From contig NC_087377.1 in assembly GCF_963675165.1 (NCBI RefSeq), positions 7,457,122 through 7,521,121 of the forward strand: a stretch of DNA of 64,000 nt, in the 5' to 3' direction. The notes below the pieces were generated by a model. That model searched no databases. It was not told the DNA's origin and was given only the letters and a program-made list of their open reading frames with translations. Source of the stretch: Halichondria panicea. Taxonomy: Eukaryota > Porifera > Demospongiae > Suberitida > Halichondriidae. This document shows, piece by piece, positions 57,250 through 64,000 of this stretch. Numbering within the stretch: position 1 is the first letter of the stretch; each line of letters starts with the position of its first letter. Made by a program: the position numbers and the translations under genes.

Positions 57250-57808
57250 AAGGAATGTTCTAATAAAGAAGCAACAAACTAATAACTTTTAATAGAGATC
57301 GGTAAAGGATCACTTCAGCTGCAAATATGTAGATTTACCTCAAATAATGGTCGCGTGTATAGAGCTAGCCAACGTGCAAGTTAAGTTTTTTAGCTTTTAC
57401 TCGCTTATATATACGACAACGAAGTTTTAACATCGAAATCTGTTAAAACTATTGTATGAAGGCTACCCATGCTGTAAACGCAGAGCTATGGCATCCAGGT
57501 CAGCAGGCTCATAAATTACAAACAGACAGACAAACAAACAAACCAACGGACTACTATACCTGCTGGCCGCGGCACAGCCTCGGTTAACTTGAATCGATTT
57601 AGAGCATGCATGCATGCATAGACCACCCAGTTTCTACCGATATTCGATACAACCCATGAAAAGTCAAAGGAAATTTAAAGCAGCACTAACAGCATTATCA
57701 TCTACATGCCACAAGCAGCAGTGCAATGTACGTGTTAGTAAATTACATTTAATATAAAGAGGTGCATGTGCCTAATCTGCCGAGTAATTATATGAAGTTA
57801 TTATGTTC
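57250..57808. repeat. Diverged copy of inverted-repeat-arm sequence
   Basis: The segment 57370-57590 (ACGACAACGAAGTTTTAACA, GGCTACCCATGCTGTAAACG, GGCATCCAGGTCAGCAGG) resembles the inner ends of both gene I arms near 43320-43560 and 49080-49190. The arm is therefore part of a dispersed repeat family. No gene was recognised here. Confidence 0.55.
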
Positions 57809-60800
57809 TCACACAGTTATTAAGGACGTCTCGTGGATGGGTGGTGGGGGTGGATGGCGTTGTCGTGGTGCAAGGGCTGGAGGGAGATATTGGTTGAAAA
57901 TAATAAACAGATGTATAGTACGTATAGTACGCTTCGCTTCCAAAGGACATATTAATTGACATATTTGCATTTTACCCGACGAAAATTACCCGCTATACGG
58001 TATTGTAGCATGTAAGTACTAACCACACACCTAGTGTCTTCTCTGTGTGTAGCTCCTCAGTGTTGGTGACAGGGCGTCGTGGTGGAAGAGCTGGAGAGGA
58101 GAGATAATGAAAGTTGTTTCATGGACTACAATTACCGGTCATACTACAATTGAACAGTGAATCTAAAAAGGACCAAATAAGGGAAAAATGTCCTCTAAGA
58201 AAACACAAGAATACAATTAACAGTAAACATCCACCGAATAAGAGAAACATTAATTTCCTCTAATATTATTCCATAGGAAACCTAATTATATAAATGTATG
58301 TTTCTTAGAGTCACAAGTAATGTTTTCAATATTACACTTGTACACACAATCATAAATCATAATGATACACCTGCATTGCATGAACTCTTGGGAATTAGTG
58401 TAATGTGGAACCAATCACCACATTGTATTAACTACCACTTGACGAACGACAGTGCCAACATTTAATTTCCCACAGTTTAAAGTGACTTACATTGTACAAT
58501 ACATACAAATTGTATTAGAAAACAAGACAATAATTTATGGGGTGTCCATGGCACTCTAAAAACTACTTCGTGTAAGTACCATAATTATAGCGGGTAATTT
58601 TCAGGGGGCAAAATGCTTCATTCGTGGGTAAAATATTCGTGGTAATGCAGACCTTCAACCACGAAAACCACGAATATTTTCCCCCATGTTTATTACCCGC
58701 TATAAGTATACTAACCACCCACCTAGTGTCTTCTCTGTGTGCAGCTCCTCAGTAGTGACAGGGCGTCGTGGTGGAAGAGCTGGAGAGGGGAGACAATGAA
58801 AGTTGTTTCATGGACTACAACTACCGGTCATACTACAACTGAACAACAGTGAATCTATAAAGCACCAAATAAGGGAAAAATGTCCTCTAAGAAAACATGC
58901 ACGAATACAATTACAATGTATAACAGTAAACATCCAATCACGTACCGAATAAGAGAAATATTTCCTTTAATATTGTATCTATAGGAAACCTTATTTATAT
59001 ACATGTATATGTGGAGGTAAATTTTCACCCCTGAAAGGATGACACTTGAATGCGGTAGGGAATATTGATATAATAACATTAGATCCCATTTGAGTGTATT
59101 TAGCAGGGAACTATGAGCTATAGTACCGGTATATAGATTGCTCTGGGCTACAAACTACAACATTGTACATTGTATTGTGATTTACAAGAAGATACACATG
59201 TATTAAATAACAATTATTGTAGCTAGATGCTTTGTCTAGTAATATAATAACAGAACTAGAATGAAAGAGAGAAGCTCTAGTTTCTTTTTTTGGCTTTGTT
59301 CGAGAGTAGTAGGAGACGCTCGTTTTTTGGGCCTGTGCTTTTTTGCTGCAAGGCTACATGCATGGGGGAGGAGTTGGATGTATGGAAGTGCTGGGATTCT
59401 AGCTTTGGCTTCTTCCTAAAGTTCTTTTCGCTTTGTTCAAGAGTAGTATAGGAGCCGCTCGTTTGCTGGGCTTGTTTGCTGCAAATTATAGCTTAGGTGT
59501 CTTCCTTTCGCTTTATGAGGAGTAGTACGAGCCGCTCGTTTCTTAGAAAGTGTGCTGGGCTTATTTGCTGCAAAACTGGGGGAGGAGCTGGATGTTTCCG
59601 TTTTATGGGTGGATCTAGGACTGTAATTTTGTCCATCAAACTGAGGTGGAGGAACAGGGTTGACTTGAATAGAGACCACAGATTTAGTAGAGACACAGAG
59701 ATGCCAACTTTAGATATTAGTTTTCAAAAGAATAATGATGCAGTTGCTAGGTTGGCTGTTTATATAGGTTGACTGTTGCTAAGCTAGTGCATTTCTAGTA
59801 GCCAATAGGTTTTGGGATCTAAATCAGTTAGAACATGTGCATTTGGTATCTATGGTTATAGTGTCCCTCATCCCTCGGGCTAAAGCCCTCGAGCTTTGGG
59901 ACACTATAACACATAGATACATCATGCCCATGTTCTAACTATAACTTATAAACACCCAAAACAACAATTTCAAGTAATTGTTGAACTAGAGGCGATAAAC
60001 TTGACTGGCTTTTGAGATTCATTTTCCGTTTAGTCGGCAGGTAAGGGAATGAGTAATGTGATAAAGACGCTCTAAAAAACAACAAACACTTCCAAAGATG
60101 GCTTTTGAGATTCATTTTCCGTTTAGTCGGCAGGTAGGATTAAGGGAATGAGTATTGTGATAAAGACGCTCTAAAAACAACAAACACTTCCAAAGAATAA
60201 GTAGGTAGGTAGGAACTAGGTCAGAAGGTATATTCAGAGTGGATAAGAGTGACGTACCTGGTGGGTCGTTCAGGTCGACTGGTTTCAGTTTGTCCTTGTC
60301 CACCTGGACATAGACGACCTTGGTGGAGTCCATCACCTTGGCATCACTGCTGGCTGGCCTGGTCTCCACCGGAATGTACTGCCTTTGTGCTTTGGCAACT
60401 ACAGGACAGGGCATAACACATGTACAAGTTATTGAGATGTCTGGCCTCTCATGATGAAAGTAGTCCAACTAGTTACGAAAACTACCAGCACAAAGTTTTG
60501 AAGTTACACTACATGTACACACATGAAACTGTCAACCGTCTCCACTTAGGGAATTAGCTGACACGTATATGTACTGTAGTAGTAAGCACTATCCCCAAAG
60601 TTTATTCTCCTACATAATTATAATAATTATAGTGAGTATATATATAGTATACATGTATATATGCTACTTATTGATACCTTTGCCAAAAAAATAATGTCTG
60701 CCTGAAACAATATTAATTAAATAGGTTATATATAATAGGTTATTGCTTTTTAATAAGTGCTGACATCAGCGTTTTACATTCAAATTGCACAGGAAGCGAC

Positions 60801-61877
60801 TCATCACCGACTGTGCAGATATTTTTCCATATTGCACACCCGGAAGTATTATTGCACACTTGTTATTGCACACTAGGAAGTGATTCTTATTTGGAATAAA
60901 ACGTTTTCAGCAGTGAGAGAACAAGAAAAACATAGTTTACACACTTATAATCATGCATTGCAATGTTTATCAGTCTCTTTTCTTGTTTTCTGATGCTCTG
61001 TATCACTTCTGTGCTCTTTTTGCAGTGAAGCTGAGGGTCAGGAGGTTGTCAGTATTCATATTTAATGCATCAAACAGGCATCAGTGTTGGGAGTGGGTGC
61101 TTTGAGCGGAGTATTGCACATGTAGAAGTGTACTGCACCACCATATAAGCCTGTTCAGGCTTGTATAAAGTCGTTTTGGCTTCAAAAACGGTTGTCACAC
61201 TTTTCTTCAGTTATAGCGGTGCATGTTTCCTCTTCTGATACACTGGAGCCACTGGAGCATGATAGAAAGCAAGCACATGCTGTTTATCCTTCAGAACTAT
61301 CCATTTTCAAAACGGGTTGCTGGTTGTCAACGTTTTTCTTGTCTGTTCTCTACAAAATCTTTAAGTAGCCTTCTGCAAGCTCTCTTGGTGTTCTAGAGTC
61401 TTATTTCTTTGTCTTTCTAGCTGTTTTCTTTCTCTTAAACTAGTCTTCAACTGGGAGAACTCAATCTTGTTGCTACGCATTCTTCTGGTTGATAAAGCAA
61501 CCGCATGTTGCGCATGCGCAGATTCAACCTGCATTTTGGTTGCCAAGCAATAAATGCATTATCCCATGGATACTGATGATTATCACTCGTCCGTGCCTAG
61601 TAACTGTCACTCGTGCCTTGCAGGCACTCGTGCAGTTACTGGCACAGACTCGTGATAATCTTCAGTATCCATAGGATAATATCATATTATCATTCAGGGG
61701 CTCCACTGTATACTGAACAAGTACCTGGTGGTGGGACGACTGGTACGAGTTTGTCCTTGTCCACCTCAGAGTAGATTACCTTGGATGAGTCCTTCACCTT
61801 GTCAGCACTACTGGCTGGCTTGGGAACCACCAGCGTGTACTGGTGCTGTGTGGGAGTGGGTTGGGTGCTAATAATTA
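57809..61877 (-). CDS. Gene L (partial): ITIM-like and proline-rich tail exons
   Basis: Minus-strand exons with matching phase-1 borders are 61877-61725 (ends PPPG; contains VIYSEVDKDKL), 60398-60258 (contains VVYVQVDKDKL, ends NDPPG), 58779-58723 (LPPRRPVTTEELHTEKTL), 58090-58031 (LPPRRPVTNTEELHTEKTL) and 57876-57809 (terminal, ending LITV then TGA). VIYSEV and VVYVQV fit the ITIM pattern V-x-Y-x-x-V, and LPPRRP is a likely SH3 ligand. The first two exons are paralogous to each other, as are the next three. No membrane span or ectodomain was found in the window, so the 5' part lies beyond 61877 or off the edge. A possible extra exon near 59660-59440 is not resolved. Confidence 0.55.
58016..59000. 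repeat. Direct duplication of a gene L exon and its flanks
   Basis: Bases 58016-58290 and 58706-59000 align (CACCTAGTGTCTTCTCTGTG, GAAAGTTGTTTCATGGACTA, AAAATGTCCTCTAAGAAAAC), duplicating the LPPRRP exon with about 200 bases of intron. Between them, 58586-58704 is a MITE (TATAGCGGGTAATTTT to TATTACCCGCTATA). Confidence 0.7.
59275..59700. repeat. Three degenerate tandem units, possible gene L exon
   Basis: Units near 59290, 59430 and 59510 share TTTCGCTTT, GAGTAGTA, GCCGCTCGTTT and TTTGCTGCAAA. On the minus strand one frame reads AANKPSTLSKKRAARTTPHK, Lys-rich and Pro-rich like a disordered tail. An acceptor-like CCTCCACCTCAG precedes it. Frames are inconsistent between units, so coding status is open. 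Confidence 0.35.
59827..59940. mobile_element. Hairpin MITE GTTAGAACATG
   Basis: GTTAGAACATGTGCATTTGG and TATCTATGGTTATAGTGTCCC are mirrored by GGGACACTATAACACATAGATA and CATGTTCTAAC. The loop has CCTCGGGCTAAAGCCCTCGAG. Confidence 0.7.
60008..60199. repeat. Tandem duplication of about 95 bases
   Basis: The segment CTTTTGAGATTCATTTTCCG through CAACAAACACTTCCAAAGA is present twice in a row, in the intron just downstream of the VVYVQV exon of gene L. The copies are nearly identical. Confidence 0.8.
61558..61681. mobile_element. Hairpin MITE TTATCCCATGGATACTGA
   Basis: TTATCCCATGGATACTGATG is mirrored by CTTCAGTATCCATAGGATAA, with an inner stem GTAACTG...CAGTTAC and repeated CACTCGTGC. It lies next to a GCGCATGCGC palindrome at 61509. 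Confidence 0.65.
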
Positions 61878-62627
61878 CTGTAAAGTCAATTTGCCAAAAA
61901 TATATTAACCGTTATTTAATGGCCGGTGTAAGTATAGGATAGACTACACCTAAGAGTAGAATATGCATCTATATATGTAACCTCCGCGGTTGCGGTTAGC
62001 CCGAGATGCAAAGCCGAGGGAATCTAACCGTAACCAAGGTGGTTACTAAGACGCATATTCTACGAGTGGGTGTGATCTATCTAACTTGAACTTCATTGCG
62101 CATGCGCGAGGTGTGGTTATAAAAAGCCAGGTTTGGTGCGTAGCAACAGAAATTGAATTTGTGCGAGCTGGACAAGCTGTGAGAGACACCAGTTTACAGA
62201 AAAAGACAAGAAGACGGCTTCAAAACAACGAAAACCTACAGTAAAACTTAGTAGAGCTTGTGAAACGCTTCTTGAAGATACTGGAAAGAACAGACAAGTA
62301 AAAAGACTGACTGCAACACTACAAGAAGAAGAATGAAGCTCTGTGGTGGAGTGGAGGGGGTATAGAGCAGACTGGACCGGCATGGAACCTTTAAAAATTC
62401 AATAGAAAGTGTCAAGCGATTGCTGAAGTGTTTTTGATGCTTCCTGGCCCCCCTGCCCATGCCCAACTGGAAAAAGCAATACAAAACAACAGTGGACATG
62501 GAAAGAATGGATATTGACTGAACAAACTATTGCTTTCTGTGTTTTTTATAATGTTTTTGTCATCTTCTTGTCACTTTCACTAAAAATTTCATTCCAACTT
62601 TTGAGAACTTCCTGCAAATTATTTGTC

Positions 62628-62733
62628 ACTTCCTGTAGAATATGCGCCCATTTCCTGTAGAATATGTGTCCACTTTCTGTAGAATAGGCGCCCATTTCCT
62701 GTAGAATATGCGTCCACTTCCTGTAGAATAAGT
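62628..62733. repeat. Minisatellite, 22-23-base unit
   Basis: About five units of CTTCCTGTAGAATATGCGCC with small changes. Confidence 0.8.
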
Positions 62734-62974
62734 ACCTTCTTGTAGATTATGCTTCCATGTAATCTAATGTTTTTAGCCAATCAGATCAATTACAGATGAT
62801 GTAATGTAGTCTAATTAATTTTAGTAAACAATACTTCCTGTCTACTATAATTACACTGACACAACGCCTGTAACGTACGTACATGAATCCAGTCCTGAGG
62901 ACATTGGGACACAGACTGAGACTAGTAATATGTACTTTCCCACTAATATTATTACTATTACTATAAAATATGTT

Positions 62975-63095
62975 ATAGTTATAACACGGGCACAAGGGAT
63001 GTATGGAATATATTGCACTGAAGCACGAGGGCGTAAGCCCCGAAGGCTGAGTGCAATATATGCCATGCATCCCGAGTGCACGTGTTATAACTAGT
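62975..63095. mobile_element. Hairpin element GTTATAACACGGGCACAAGG
   Basis: TAGTTATAACACGGGCAC and ATATATTGCACT are mirrored by GAGTGCAATATATGCC and GTGCACGTGTTATAACTA. The loop contains GGGCGTAAGCCC. It is of the same style as the hairpins at 59827 and 61558. Confidence 0.7.
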
Positions 63096-63284
63096 TTATA
63101 TCCCGAGGGCATAGCAACATAACACTGTCTTAGTAACACAATATAAACTGCACAAAAAGATGACAAAGACAACTCTAGACACAGCTCCATCTCTTCTCTC
63201 TTCTAGACGCCAGTATATGCAGCGTATTAGATTGGCATGACCGACGAATGGCTTGACACAAAATCCAACGCTGAAAGCACTCCA

Positions 63285-63375
63285 AAACAGCCCCACCCCC
63301 ACTACTGCTGCAAAGAAACAGCCCCACCCTACTTACTGCTGCGAAGAAACAGCCCCACCCCACTACTCAGTGTAT
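63285..63375. repeat. Tandem repeat CAGCCCCACCCYACTACTGC
   Basis: Three units of about 31 bases with the core CTGCTGCAAAGAAACAGCCC. In one plus-strand frame each unit reads TAAKKQPHP, but the frame changes between units. Confidence 0.65.
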
Positions 63376-64000
63376 TTTAAACTGCTGCTCGAACAGCCCT
63401 CCACTATCCTCGGCATCACAACCAAGCCAAAGAAGCTCGCCTCTACACTGCTGCAAAACAGCTCAAGCCCCCAGCAAAAAGAGCTGCTTCTAGTGCTATG
63501 GTGAAGCAGAATTGACATGCATCACAAAGTCAAGGACTATAGGTCTAGGAACACAGAATCTTCCACAAAATGAACCTTGGACAATTTTAAAACCTGCATG
63601 GTTGCAAAGAAACTCCAGTAGTGCTGAACATTCCTGCATTGCTGGACTTACTTTGATATATACTTGTTATTTCTCATGATACAATAATTGTCTGTCTAAT
63701 GCCGGAGGGGCGTTTTGTGGTTAGTGCATTATGACTTTGCGGTCAGTGCATTAATGACTTTCAGCAGTGCATTATGCTGCATAATGCACTTGGCAACAAC
63801 GTAGCAACGGGATATAAGTCATTGTATTCAAGCACGGAGGCTTCCGACATGTAGAGCTTCCTTCCCTGGAATCACTGTACAACTGCCAGACACTTGCTGA
63901 TACATGTAATCAAAGGCTTACACATTATGCACACAGCTGTACAATTTCTGACGTCCACATATTAAAGACATAAAGTACCCACAAAAAGGGACAAAGGGGA

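Larger units (their letters stand above)
61878..64000. other. Right-end repeat-rich region, no secure gene
   Basis: Contains hairpins at 61956-62063 and 62975-63095, a minisatellite at 62628-62733 and a CCCCACCC repeat at 63285-63375. The plus-strand segment 62144-62260 can be read as ATEIEFVRAGQAVRDTSLQK. It resembles, at the level of layout, the minus-strand segment 61500-61360 (MRSNKIEFSQLKTSLRERKQ): both start GTAGCAAC and continue into AGAGAACAGACAAG-like sequence. They may be two copies of one transposon. A short plus-strand reading ending KRAASSAMVKQN near 63510 is also possible. Confidence 0.4.

Noticed and set aside
62117-62383. 88-codon minus-strand ORF
   Set aside because: The opposite strand carries the repeat-related segment; composition is hydrophobic and irregular, with no splice or family support.
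1-64000. Search by eye for tRNA or rRNA genes
   Set aside because: No convincing cloverleaf with conserved A and B boxes and no rRNA-like block was recognised; a tRNA-scan would be decisive.

Overview
Organism and overall character. The window is AT-rich metazoan nuclear DNA with small exons, GT-AG introns often only about 50-60 bases long, dense short inverted-repeat transposons (MITEs) and frequent AATTATAATTAT-type palindromes. The style suits a sponge (demosponge) best, but that is inference; nothing here fixes a species.

Left two thirds (about 1.7-48.1 kb). This is a tandem, still-evolving array of single-pass membrane receptors. The canonical gene has a signal-peptide exon, an Ig-like exon, an FN3-like exon, two short linker/beta exons, two further beta-rich exons, a proline-rich stem, a transmembrane exon and one cytoplasmic exon with five tyrosines (motifs YAPV, YEQT, YESI, YEDV and a terminal YVNV). 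I could assemble four copies with every splice phase matching and no stop: gene B (8410-11563, 640 aa), C (13568-18998, 652 aa), F (26746-30631, 659 aa) and H (35552-39454, 637 aa). Copies A (1679-5192), D (20643-22315) and G (32028-35339) are broken by lost starts, frameshifts, fused exons and, in G, an LTR retrotransposon. A ninth relic is only a signal-peptide exon (12147-12202). Copy I (48125-44167, minus strand) lies between 2.3-kb inverted repeats, ends in a short tail without the tyrosine module and carries one 7-base deletion. Inside the array is an unrelated small membrane protein, gene E (23254-25009). It has a tiny ectodomain, one membrane span and a long tail with YENI/YENL motifs, resembling a LAT-type transmembrane adaptor. 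A hAT-like MITE and one single-base frame break disrupt it.

Right third (about 48.3-64 kb). The outer inverted-repeat arm is followed by gene J (51797-53577), an array of about fifteen micro-exons that looks like a repeated two-exon unit. Two copies of a 1.09-kb terminal-inverted-repeat element with 9-10-base target duplications follow, one of them splitting a small ORF. Next come a fragment of a non-LTR retrotransposon endonuclease and a minus-strand set of exons (gene L, 61877-57809). Gene L encodes ITIM-like motifs (VIYSEV, VVYVQV) and LPPRRP proline motifs, probably the cytoplasmic end of another receptor whose ectodomain is outside the window or not visible.

How it may work together (inference). 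Clustered variable Ig/FN3 receptors, a tailless paralogue, a LAT-like tyrosine adaptor and an ITIM-like tail sit side by side with pseudogenes. This is the layout of animal recognition loci such as the Hydractinia Alr complex. Exon-level mosaicism and repeated deletion junctions show ongoing unequal exchange.
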